A DNA stretch of 64,000 nucleotides from assembly GCF_051622035.1 (NCBI RefSeq), contig NC_135364.1:20239001-20303000 (forward strand), written 5' to 3'. How positions within the stretch are numbered: the stretch's first letter is position 1; the number at the start of each line of letters is the position of its first letter. Below are positions 1 to 9,830 of the stretch, one piece after another. The stretch comes from Arctopsyche grandis (lineage: Eukaryota; Arthropoda; Insecta; Trichoptera; Hydropsychidae). The position numbers were made by a program, and so were the translations under genes. The notes beneath the pieces were generated by a model. That model saw only the letters and a program-made list of their open reading frames with translations. It had not been told where the DNA came from and did no database searches.

Positions 1-2960
1 CTAAATTCGGCCAGGCGAAGACTTGCTACCGTGGAAGCGCCCGTCGCTGCAGATACTTGGTCAGTCCAGCGTGCGGGGGATCTGCCTCTGGCTCTTCTGC
101 CTTCGACGCTACCAACCACAACCAACCGCTCCAGGCTCTCCTCACCTCTTCGTGCAATGTGGCCGAAGAACTGCAATATACGTTTCAGGCATATTGTTGA
201 CAATCTATCCTTGATTTTCAATTCTTCAAGAATAGACACATTCGTGCGTTTGTCGGTCCAAGGCACGCGCAGTAGCCGTCTCCAGGACCACATCTCGAAG
301 GCATCGATTCTCCGTCTATCCGCCGCCTTCATGGTCCACGTCTCGACACCATAAAGGCAGACAGAAAAAACGAGACTCTTCACGAGACGGATTTTGACAG
401 CAGTTGTAATGGCTCTATTCTTCCAAATCTTCGTTAGTTGTGACATTGCCGATTTTGCTAATGTAATCCGGCGCCGTATTTCCAATTCGCTGCCGCCGTT
501 GTTAGATATGAGTGACCCCAGATAGACAAAATTATCAACCACATCTATACCGTTTAAAGCTGAGTTGTTGTTTTGCAGCTGTTGGTGACGGTCAATTATC
601 ATAATTTTTGTTTTGGGGCGGTTTATCTGGAGGCCAAGCACATTACTCTCTGTCTCAACACGACGGATCAGTTCGGCCATTTCTTCATGATTATTAGCTA
701 TGAGCGTTGTGTCATCCGCATACCGAAGATTGGATAGTTTTTTTCCACCAATGGACACTCCACCCTTCCAACCATCCAGTGCTCTACGCATTATATACTC
801 TCCATATATATTAAATAGGTCTGGAGATAATATACACCCTTGCCTTACTCCACGTTGTACTCGAAAATTTGTCGAGTTTAGCGAATTGATTCGAACTACT
901 GCATTGTTATCATTATACAAGTTATGTATTATCTTTACAAGATGCATGGGGACTCCCATGTCCAGTAGAACTTTCCACAGATAGTCCCAGTTCACAAAGT
1001 CAAAAGCTTTTTTATAGTCTATAAAACAAAGAACGGCTGGAGTTTGAAACTCCCGACATTTTTCAATGAGTTGACGTATATTCAGTATTTGTTCCCTCGT
1101 CCCTTTGCCTTTTACAAACCCTGCTTGTTCGTTCGGTATTTGCCATCCAAGGTAACTGCTCAAACGATCTTTAATTATATACAGCAATACTTTACTAGAG
1201 TGCGATATTAAGGCTAAGGTCCTGTAATTCTCGCATTTTTTTGTAGATCCTTTCTTGTGTAAGGGAATGAATATTGAATTGACCCAATCTTTCGGCCATA
1301 CTCCGTTTACCCAGATCTTGTTGCACATATTACATAGCGCCTTTATCGCAGTTTCACCAAGCTCTTTCAGAAGTTCAGCTTGTATACCATCGCTGCCAGG
1401 AGACTTTTTACATTTCAGTTTCTTTATGGCATTTACAACTTCAGATGTCAAGATGTCAGGCTCCCTGACATCATCAATTAGGGAAACAATTGAGGTCGAC
1501 GAACTACCACTGTACAATTCCGAACAGTATTCTTTCCATCGGTTGAGTATCACATCAATATCTGTAAGCGTGTTTCCAAATTGATCATCTATTGTCCAAG
1601 TTTTGGGTGAAAATTTTTGAGTGACGATTTTTACTTTGTGAAAAATATCCCTTGCCTGATTCTTTAATGCGTGTTTTTCTATCTCCTCACATATGTCATT
1701 TATATATTTAGCTTTATCCCGCCTACAACTCCTTTGAATATCTTTATGTAATATTGCATACCTTTCAAGATATTCTGTCGATGTTATGCCAGTTTGTTTA
1801 AGTCTTTTACGTTCTTTTATCTTAACCCAAGTTGAATCAGAGATAAAAGACTTACGATGTTCATTTTGCGGTGTTTGATGTTTTCTGGCATACCGAATTA
1901 TGAGATCTTTAAAAATTTTCCAAGACTCTTCTACATCTACATTAGGATTTATTTGGAATTCTGCATCTTTTTCTCTGATTACATTGCCAAAATTAATTAC
2001 ATCATCATTGGTGAGTTTAATTGCTTTATTTTGATGTCTTTTAATCATTTTCAATTTCAGTCGAAATTTAGCAACAAGTAAGTTATGGTCCGATCCGCAA
2101 TCTGCACCTGGATATGTTTTGACGTTATGTATCGATGATTTCCATCTAGAATTTATTAATACATAATCGATTTGGTTGCGGTGACGATCCCCAGGAGATA
2201 TCCAAGTGTACAATCGCCTAGGATGATGTTGAAACCAAGTATTCATAATGGACATTTTATTTTCAATGCAGAAACTTATAAGTTTCTCTCCTCTCTCATT
2301 TTGAATACCCAATCCATATTTACCTACTATGTTATCAATGTTGCTATTATTACCGACTTTGGCATTAAAATCACCAAGAATGATGGTCATTTCTTTGTTT
2401 GAGATATTTGACAATGTATCGAGTAGTGAAGCATAGAACGCATTTATTTTAATATCTTCGGCATCTGCAGTAGGAGCATATATTTGAAGGATGTTTAGTT
2501 TATACGGATGCGTGTTGAGTTTTAAGTGTATAAGTCTGTCACTTATGGGGTTGTAGCCAATTAGTGCACTGGTTAATTTAGATGCTAAGATCACCGCGAC
2601 ACCGCTATGTGACGAATCTTGGTTACCAGAAAAATATATCGTATTTCCATTTGAAGTTTTATAATGGCCGTTGTTCTTCCAGTGCGTTTCCGAGATTCCG
2701 AGTATATCTAGCCCATGACTGTACATCTCTTTCTCAACAACCAGTGTTTTCCCAGGATTCAGGAGTCCTCTAACGTTCCAAGTACCTATTTTGGATTTGT
2801 TCCGTAAAGTTTCTCCAGTCGCATATTTTCCACATGATGCCTGGTGAGTCACATGCATGTGGCCAGTAGCCAATTTCACACCGTGAGACCTGGAACCTCG
2901 AAGGCGCCGGGTGTCAGCCGGAGAGTCAGACTTCTTCACACTTTTATTTTTGTACATCAT
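1..2960 (-). CDS. LINE ORF2-type polyprotein: endonuclease + reverse transcriptase, uninterrupted, C-terminus off window
   Basis: I read every codon of this minus-strand frame from 3,087 (stop) to position 3 and found no stop; the first in-frame ATG is at 2,960, giving at least 986 residues. The N-terminal half is an exo/endonuclease/phosphatase domain with TWNVRGL, GISETHWK, GDFNAKVG and SDHN, the usual catalytic stations of LINE endonucleases. The RT domain has FIDYKKAFDFVN (motif A), RGVRQGCILSPDLFNIY (motif B) and RYADDTTLIA (motif C, YADD). The tail IKDRL...RRRGRSPARW matches the basic C-terminus of this clade. Nicks target DNA and primes reverse transcription of its own RNA. Intactness suggests a young, possibly active copy; clade assignment to RTE is by motif feel, not by a tree. 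Confidence 0.88.
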   Translation of the reverse strand, partial: MMYKNKSVKKSDSPADTRRLRGSRSHGVKLATGHMHVTHQASCGKYATGETLRNKSKIGTWNVRGLLNPGKTLVVEKEMYSHGLDILGISETHWKNNGHYKTSNGNTIYFSGNQDSSHSGVAVILASKLTSALIGYNPISDRLIHLKLNTHPYKLNILQIYAPTADAEDIKINAFYASLLDTLSNISNKEMTIILGDFNAKVGNNSNIDNIVGKYGLGIQNERGEKLISFCIENKMSIMNTWFQHHPRRLYTWISPGDRHRNQIDYVLINSRWKSSIHNVKTYPGADCGSDHNLLVAKFRLKLKMIKRHQNKAIKLTNDDVINFGNVIREKDAEFQINPNVDVEESWKIFKDLIIRYARKHQTPQNEHRKSFISDSTWVKIKERKRLKQTGITSTEYLERYAILHKDIQRSCRRDKAKYINDICEEIEKHALKNQARDIFHKVKIVTQKFSPKTWTIDDQFGNTLTDIDVILNRWKEYCSELYSGSSSTSIVSLIDDVREPDILTSEVVNAIKKLKCKKSPGSDGIQAELLKELGETAIKALCNMCNKIWVNGVWPKDWVNSIFIPLHKKGSTKKCENYRTLALISHSSKVLLYIIKDRLSSYLGWQIPNEQAGFVKGKGTREQILNIRQLIEKCREFQTPAVLCFIDYKKAFDFVNWDYLWKVLLDMGVPMHLVKIIHNLYNDNNAVVRINSLNSTNFRVQRGVRQGCILSPDLFNIYGEYIMRRALDGWKGGVSIGGKKLSNLRYADDTTLIANNHEEMAELIRRVETESNVLGLQINRPKTKIMIIDRHQQLQNNNSALNGIDVVDNFVYLGSLISNNGGSELEIRRRITLAKSAMSQLTKIWKNRAITTAVKIRLVKSLVFSVCLYGVETWTMKAADRRRIDAFEMWSWRRLLRVPWTDKRTNVSILEELKIKDRLSTICLKRILQFFGHIARRGEESLERLVVVGSVEGRRARGRSPARWTDQVSAATGASTVASLRLAEF

Positions 2961-3386
2961 AGTTATCTTGGGAGAATACTGCAGTGGATTCCCACTTCCT
3001 TCTACAGCGCAGTAAATGTTTTGACATCTTATACTGGCAGAGCTGCTGCCCACTACCAGGGATTTATTATAGAGTTTCCTTCTCTGTCAAAGATGATACG
3101 GTACCTTCGAAAACCGGGTTGTGCTTTTGTTAAGCGGCGGCACTTACTCGCCGCTGACCTGAGACCGTCATAGTGTTGTGTGACATTTTATAGAGTGAAA
3201 CTTACCACGGATTCACTCATCACCACTCTTATCTCAGCGCTCCTTGTCCAGGACCACCATGTCGCCATGGCAGTTGACTGCAAGAGTCGTTCCCCTATTT
3301 GCAACTTGGGGACCTGAGCGGTTGCATGGAGCTCTGCTCTGAGCTTATTAATTACTCCGTGCGGACGGACGTGTGTTTCCATTTAT
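1..3386 (-). mobile_element. Non-LTR retrotransposon (LINE, RTE-like), left part cut by window edge
   Basis: Minus-strand LINE with an apurinic-type endonuclease followed by reverse transcriptase (see the CDS entry). About 300-430 bp 5' of the reading frame (roughly 2,961-3,386) reads as a leader that contains a short open frame at 3,188-3,382. The 5' limit is set only by where the sequence turns to simple AT-rich DNA near 3,390, so it is approximate. The 3' end lies outside the window. A related but different LINE family sits at the right edge on the plus strand. Confidence 0.85.
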
Positions 3387-3520
3387 GATATATTTACATA
3401 CATATATAGACAGTTTATTCACAATCATAATATTTATGAAATTAGTACCAAACAATAACGTTAACGTTGAGTACAAGTATCCAATATCAAATATTAAATT
3501 ATCAAAACTAAATATTAAAT

Positions 3521-3610
3521 AATTCAACACTCAATATTAAATAATCAATTATGAAATAATTCAACACTCAACATTAAATAATCAATTATGAAATAATTCA
3601 ACATTAAATA
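3521..3610. repeat. 37-bp minisatellite, about 2.4 units
   Basis: AATTCAACACTCAATATTAA recurs at 3,521, 3,558 and (partly) 3,595, a 37-bp period with one substitution between the first two units. Looser relatives of the unit (AATATTAAAT, AATTCAAC) extend from about 3,480 to 3,670. Confidence 0.8.
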
Positions 3611-4092
3611 TCAAACCATTCACTCAATATTAAATATGAAATAATTCAACGTTAAATATTATCAATACTATCATTAATAAATCAATCGACGTTAATAGTA
3701 AATTATTATCAAAAGAAATGTGATCGAAATTATGTGGGTAATTATGTAAATATGAAAATATTATAAATTTAAATTCCATTTAAAAAATATGAAATCAAGC
3801 ATAGGTAATGATTCTGAATATGTACTAACTTGCGAGGCGCCAGAAGAGCTACATACTCATCCCAGCACCTCCTCTTTAGCTCCAATTTAACACAAAATTC
3901 TACATACTTATCGGGAACAACACACAAACACACGTCCGCACCGAGCTCGCTCAACCCGCGACAAATTTGGGATACATAACTACATATATACAGACCCGTG
4001 CGAAATCAGAGGGCGCCAAGATCGTCATTACAAATTTGAATTTTAAATCTAATTTTGAATGACTGCTAAAAATTCACGTACACAGATAGATC

Positions 4093-4467
4093 CAGAGAAA
4101 TGTTATAATAATAGAAGCGCCCTTTTGAATACATTTCTTGTTTCATTAACACGCGTACCGTTTCCATAACTACGCAATATTGTACGCGTATGCGTATGCT
4201 ATTGCCGAATCCCGAGGCTTTCATGAAAAATTTCATATACGATGTTAATTGAATAATATGTTACTTAAATGATCAATTTACTTATAAAAATGTATCCCAT
4301 GTTGTTAATTATGTGTTTTTGAATGCATCGTGCAATTTTTAACGATGCACTTGCCCATTGCCCTTGCCCAGAGAAGTTTTTATCGAACATAGGATTGCCT
4401 GTGGACAATCGTCACTTGACAACAATATAACGCCTAAAGTCACTTCTATTATTATAACATTTCTCTG
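4093..4467. mobile_element. hAT-like MITE, 25-bp perfect TIRs
   Basis: CAGAGAAATGTTATAATAAT begins at 4,093 and its exact inverse ends at 4,467, with the match continuing to 25 bp. CAGAG termini and a decayed 8-bp flank pair (GATAGATC / AATAGACC) fit a hAT-type non-autonomous element. There is no coding capacity inside. Confidence 0.7.
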
Positions 4468-4818
4468 AATAGACCACGGAGTCGGTACTCGAGTCATGAT
4501 TTATCATACATATATACATAATGCCTGGCTGTGACCTGTCAGCACTTTTTTAAAGCCAAAACGCATCCCGGTACTCGGACCTGTAAACATTAATTGTCAG
4601 TTCACGAACCAATCCTTTTTTTAAATGCGAATTTAATTCAATTTGTAAAAGTGTCATATTAGCATTATTTTTTCAACGGAAATTTAAAAATTATTGGCAG
4701 AGATTTTCAGTCATAAGAAATAAATGAAGAATGTCATTTGTTTCTTCTTTTCATACAAAAATATATAATTTTGAATTAAATTTCTTCGACTTCAATTCAG
4801 TTTAATCGACTATAAAAT

Positions 4819-5015
4819 GGGTCGGTGATTATTGGTCACAAAGCGCTCGCCCAAAAGTCACTAAAATCTGTAACGGAGCAGCCGAAAAGTCCATCATACT
4901 AACGATAACTATCATACTAACGAGAACTCGAGTGCCGAATATTCCGTATTCGCAATTTTCATGGCAAAAATTGTCTTTTGGGCGATCGCAATGTGACTAA
5001 TAATCCAATTACCCT
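4819..5015. mobile_element. Short TIR element (MITE)
   Basis: ATTATTGGTCACAAAGCGCT at 4,828 and its near-inverse ending at 5,004 form about 30 bp of inverted repeat (GTCACA..GCG.TCGCCCAAAAG in both arms). Similarity continues outward to GGGT near 4,819 and ACCC near 5,015. No clear target duplication and no ORF. Superfamily not assigned. Confidence 0.6.
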
Positions 5016-5220
5016 ATAAAATATGTAGATCCAGAGCGCACCAAGGCTCACAGTCGCTTCAAAATTTACCGACTACGACTCCGACGTTATCTTATGGTTC
5101 GACTCCAACTTAAACGATTTTAGTTAGATCTACTTTTCTTTCAATGTACATTTAAAATTGTTAGTAATAAAAACTTTTAAAAAATTAAAGGAATTAAAAT
5201 AATCACTAAAAATTGATATA

Positions 5221-5668
5221 GCCAGCAGCATAGCTCGGACGTTAAGCTTCTGCTTACCGTCAAGAAGGTGCCGGGTTCTATCCCTGGATGAAAATGAATT
5301 TTTCAGAGTATGCTGTTGGTCAGACCTGGATTTGTGACTCCAGGTTGATCGTTTCCTATCAGAGTTTGCCAATTTTCTCTGATTTCATTGTTGAAACGGT
5401 TCCCGGAAAAAAAATTGGCTAAAAATCCTTCCTACCTACTATGTCACCACTATTTGAAAAATTTGATTGATGTACAATAAAAATTTATGTACAATTCATA
5501 GATGTCTCGTTAATTTGCGAGTTTTTTCAGTGTCTCGCAATTCAACGACTTATAATAAAAATGCTGTATTTGTATTTGTAATTGGCCAGGTAGGCGCATT
5601 GGGATTTACCTGTAAGTCCTTCCTGGTATATATGTAAAAATAAAAATAAAAATAAAATAAAATAAAAT
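5221..5668 (+). mobile_element. tRNA-derived SINE, copy 1
   Basis: A tRNA-like head (A-box-like TAGCTCGGACG, B-box-like GGTTCTATCCC) is followed by a family body containing TATCAGAGTTTGCCAATTTT and TTGTTGAAACGGTTCC, and by a 3' part with GGCCAGG...CCTTCCTGG ending in (AAAAT)n. Further copies lie at 22,397, 49,172, 50,790 and 57,350. Pol III promoter boxes are slightly degenerate here. Confidence 0.82.
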
Positions 5669-5760
5669 ATGGATCCCAATTTATTGAATTATTGGTAAAA
5701 TAGGTATAAATAAAAAGTAAGTACATTCATAGTCTACATTACATGTGTGTATGAATTACC

Positions 5761-5973
5761 GGTCTCCGTCAGGAGCCCGAATGTGAAACGCCCGAAAACG
5801 CAAATATCGGAAGGCAAAGATCGAAAATCGAAAGATCAAATAAAAAGGGTGCATGGTAAACGGTACATACTCACTTAATTTGCGCGAGCAAGATACAACA
5901 GGAACAAGAGGAACAGGCTTCTCCTCCCGTATTAATGTGCGCGTTTCACATTCGGGCCCGTGAGGTAGACCCC
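5761..5973. mobile_element. hAT-like MITE, internally deleted relative of the composite at 34,059 and 59,379
   Basis: The ends GGTCTCCGTCAGGAGCCCGA and, inverted, GGGGTCTACCTCACGGGCCC are about 30-bp TIRs. The left arm continues into CGAAAACGCAAATAT...GGGTGCATGGTAAACGG, shared with the copies at 34.3 and 59.4 kb. The centre carries CACTTAATTTGCGCGAGCA...CTCCCGTATTAATGTGCGCG, the middle of the palindromic MITE that is complete in the other copies, but without that MITE's own ends. The simplest reading is internal deletion of a composite. Confidence 0.7.
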
Positions 5974-6249
5974 AAAGTACGTGCAATTCGAAGATTTTAT
6001 TTATTATATAATTTAAATTTATGATTTTTATAAAGTAATTGTTAATTTTAAATATATTAGTGGATTGACTTCACTAAAATTACAGGCTCTCGTTGACACA
6101 TCGTAATATTAAAGAAAATAATAAAAAGGAGTCGGAATCGGTTGATTGTTTTACAAGGCTCTTCTTAGTTTCACTTACATATTTACGACTCTGACTCCGA
6201 TTCCGCTTGAAATGCTACGTACGTTTCCGCGACTTCGACTCCACCGCCC

Positions 6250-6425
6250 TGATATAAACGGTCATCACTAGACTGCGGATAGACACCGTCTTTTTTCAGG
6301 AATCGGGGCGGCTTAGCTCTATTAACAAACCTAGAGTCCAAAAAAAAACGTTCAGCGAACCTTTAACAATGCATTTACAACAATTGAACAATACGCGGCA
6401 CCCTCTGGGTCCGGGCTTTAGTCAT
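6250..6425 (-). repeat. Interspersed repeat, unclassified, copy 1
   Basis: The reverse complement (TATTGTTCAATTGTTGTAAA, GCCGCCCCGATTCCTG, GTCTATCCGCAGTCTA) aligns by eye to 41,505-41,670. No ORF or tail seen, so class is unknown. Confidence 0.65.
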
Positions 6426-6436
6426 CACCAAGAATA

Positions 6437-6563
6437 GGCGGTCGGTTTCTATTCGGACAAAAAAATGGGTTCACCATTGTCAATTTCTATAGTCAACCTT
6501 TTTTTTGCTTCAGCTTTGTAGGACAATAGTAATATCTTTGCTGGGAAATAGAAACCGAGCGCC
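6437..6563. mobile_element. Small TIR element (MITE-like)
   Basis: GGCGGTCGGTTTCTATT at 6,437 is inverted at 6,547-6,563 with one mismatch. Both sides carry a version of AGTCAYCACYA, which could be a target or flanking-repeat duplication. 127 bp, non-coding. Confidence 0.5.
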
Positions 6564-9500
6564 GAAGTCTAGTCACCACTAAGTTAATACTTGTATATGG
6601 GCATTTATTTTTTTATATATGAATGTACATTGTTGTAATATTAATTTAATATTTTATTTATATCAATATAGAGGCTCAGTCGTAATACTGCCAATTCAGT
6701 GAAAATTTAAAAGAAGATGAAAACAACATCGGGAAAATTAAATAGAAATAGTGATTTGCTCCAATGGTCGTTCAGTTGAGTGACGAGCGTGAAATTGGAT
6801 GATTGTCTGTATTGCCGACGACTTTCTAGATATCTTTCGGCAATGAGACCAACCTTACAGGGGTAGAAATTTTGTATTTAATAGTATTATTAACGATTGG
6901 GTGCTTCGTGTGTTTTAGGAAATTTTATTGTATTTTTAGAAAAGCTTTTTTAACCATTAGTGAATCTCTCATATTAGTATTTAACTTTTAACTGCGACCT
7001 TTTCGGTGACCCTTTTGCCACAGAACGACCCAAGCAGTGTAGTGGGGTGGGATTTGTATACTAACAAAAGCCTCGCCACGGTTTGTCGGTCTCTAAAACT
7101 GTTCACATTTGTCGCACGAATGCCGCAATTTTTATTTTCAATGAAAATCCTCCCAATTTTTCACTTTTAGTCGATTGCATTTTAATCTGATCTGACAAGA
7201 ATAATTACCTATTCTTAGCGGAATTTAGCGCACGAGAATGTTATACAATAGATTAAGTCGTCGGAAAACTCTATAGCTTATTTCTTGAAAAATTTCCTTT
7301 TCCCTGAACCTCGGTCATCCACCTTATCAGAGCTCCCAATCTTGTTTGCTTCGCAGTAAAAGTTTTAAATCTACAGAAACCTCTCTAATTTACGACCCTC
7401 AATTAAGAGAGTGTTTCTTTGTTCTTTTACTTCGAAGAATTCTTCCAATAAAATTATAATTCATCTTTTGGTGAGATGAATGAATATTTCCCTTTTCGAA
7501 ATAATATTCTTAGTGAGTTTGTTTATACGACTTACAATGTATAATACATATGTATTTAATTCTCAGTAACGTTTTTTTAAACAGCATTCTGTAGATTTTT
7601 CATGGCGAATTCCTCGTATTTTTTTTTTTAATTGGTATATCCGAATCAAGTTTGGAGAACGTTAAATTAATTATCGAACCCTTTGTTCTGAAAGCATTCG
7701 AGGAATGTCTTCGAATTGAGTTGATAGTATTCTCTTTTTTTTTGGGCTAATTAGCATATTTTGTCGTTTTCGAATGAATAAATATTTGCCAACAATTTAC
7801 ATATCTTTTACGCCCACCGTTAAATATTGTAATATATTTCGTTTTTTATTGCTAATAACGGAACCCATCAATTATTGAAATTGAATATCGATACCTGATT
7901 TTAATTAATTTTTCAATCAAACGTATACCCTTTTTTTGCCTTGCCACTGGTGAAAAGCTCGATTACGCATTTGAGCAGCCGTTCAACAGTAGCAATTAAC
8001 CCCCGTAATTTATAAAATTGTCACAATCTAATTGCTTACGCAGTACAATTCTGTTAGCCGGAAGCGATTAGAATGTGACAATTATCCCCTTTTCAGGCGA
8101 ATTTAACTAGCCTTCACGTTTTTCATTTTGAAACGAATATAACCGACAATTTGAATTGTTAATTATTGCTTCTTTGAAAAAATAACGTTATTTTTTAATA
8201 TTCAATACAAATTATGACCGAAAGTATCGTATTGAAATATTATTTACAGCGATATGATTATATGATGGATTTTTCAATCACTTCTACACATATCAATAAA
8301 TAATGAAAAATGATGAAATTTAATTAAAAATTTCAAACTCACTGTAATACGATAAAACTTTTCCATTCATTTATCTCCAACAAACTTACCATTCCATTAA
8401 GTTTTCTTTCACTAGAAAGTTGAAAATCTTGTTCGTAATCTCTTTATTCACGTCGGACATTGATTACACTGAGCAACAAAAAAATCACGTTTTTGAGTTA
8501 CCAGAGTGGATACCAACCAATCTTTACTAGGTTTGACCCACTGAATTCGAATATGATAATGATTTTTGTTGGATAGTGATCGCTTACGAGATATGAGCGT
8601 TTAAAAAAAATGCGCGATTTTTACAGTTTTTTGGCTTTTGCGGTCTTTAACTTAAAATCTAGTATTGCTGTGCTCAAAGTGAGTATTGGAATCAATAGTC
8701 AGATGTTTTTCCTATTGATTGTGATATTCATTGCTTTAAAATACTTATAATTAATTGTCTAGCGAATTTTAAAAGTCAATAATATATTTTTATACGGTGC
8801 TATTTTGCGTTTATTTGGCCAGTTTTTTTATTTCACCGCGTTCATGAGGATTGGTTTTCTATCTCAATATTTTTTTTTTATCTAAACGTACCAACTCAAG
8901 CGGTAATTGCGATAGAAATGCTTTCGTTGTGTACACATTTTTACTCATTCGATGTACATATTTTATGTAAACACTTTTGCAATTACACCCCTTCGGATCT
9001 TGTGACACGTAACATATGAAGTTTAAAGTTCATAAATGATACCTACATATTTCCTATTTTTACTTAATTGTATATACATACGTACAGTGTACTTTGTCTC
9101 GTGAAACTCGTATCGTACTTTGATTTACAGTATTTACACTGTCGCTTATAATATGCATCTATTCGTGAATATCAATTATGTGCATATATGTATATGGAAA
9201 TTGAATTTATTCATTGGTTGACATGGTATTTTTCTTGCGGTAGGTATACATTCGTGACATTTTGACCCAGTAAAATGTGTGTTTACTTACTATTGTTTGT
9301 TAGGCATTTGGCATTGACGTGACTTATTTCAAAGGGGTGTGGTGCTGAACCCACCCTAACTCATTTTATGATATCGGAGTGCTCGTATGTGCGTGTTTGG
9401 TTTTTTTTTTTCATAATTAATGGTTTTTACGTTTCATATAAAAAAATAGGAATACTGTGTTTTTTATTTATACACATACATTAATCCAGTTTCGTCCTTC

Positions 9501-9830
9501 GATATCACATTTTTTTTCAGTTTCAATGATTTTTAATACATTTTTGTATAGTGTTATTAAGCAGAATTTGTAGTCTTTTCAACATTTAATTTTTATTGTG
9601 ATTGTACACGTAATATAATAGCCTCTATTAGTGTTTAAACCACTCCCTTGTATCATTAACTTTACGAGTGAACACACCCATTCCCAACCATCACATTGTT
9701 TGCCCACATAAACATCACATTTGTGTTTAAATTTAACCTTGACCTGGGGCGTCTGTGATCCTTTTAACGATGCAAAATTAATTGGCTTGTTTTTCCTTTT
9801 GTACTAAATCTAATTAAATTTTCTTTTCAG
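6564..9830. other. No gene seen; AT-rich non-coding DNA upstream of Asap exon
   Basis: I looked on both strands for the N-terminal BAR-domain exons expected 5' of the Asap exon at 9,831 and found none, so they are either far upstream or too diverged to see by eye. The stretch 8,470-8,770 (ACTGAGCAACAAAAAAATCA and on) has the look of an old repeat but I could not pair it with another copy here. It contains the hairpin listed separately. Confidence 0.6.
8016..8083. other. 68-nt hairpin, 22-bp stem, 24-nt loop (miRNA-precursor-like)
   Basis: Arm 8,016-8,037 (AATTGTCACAATCTAATTGC...) pairs with arm 8,062-8,083 with 20 Watson-Crick pairs, one wobble on one strand and one mismatch. Size and near-perfect 22-nt stem resemble a pre-miRNA, but a short palindromic transposon relic gives the same picture. 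Confidence 0.4.

Noticed and set aside
3188..3382. 64-codon minus-strand frame as a host gene
   Set aside because: Lies in the leader of the LINE; kept only as part of that element.
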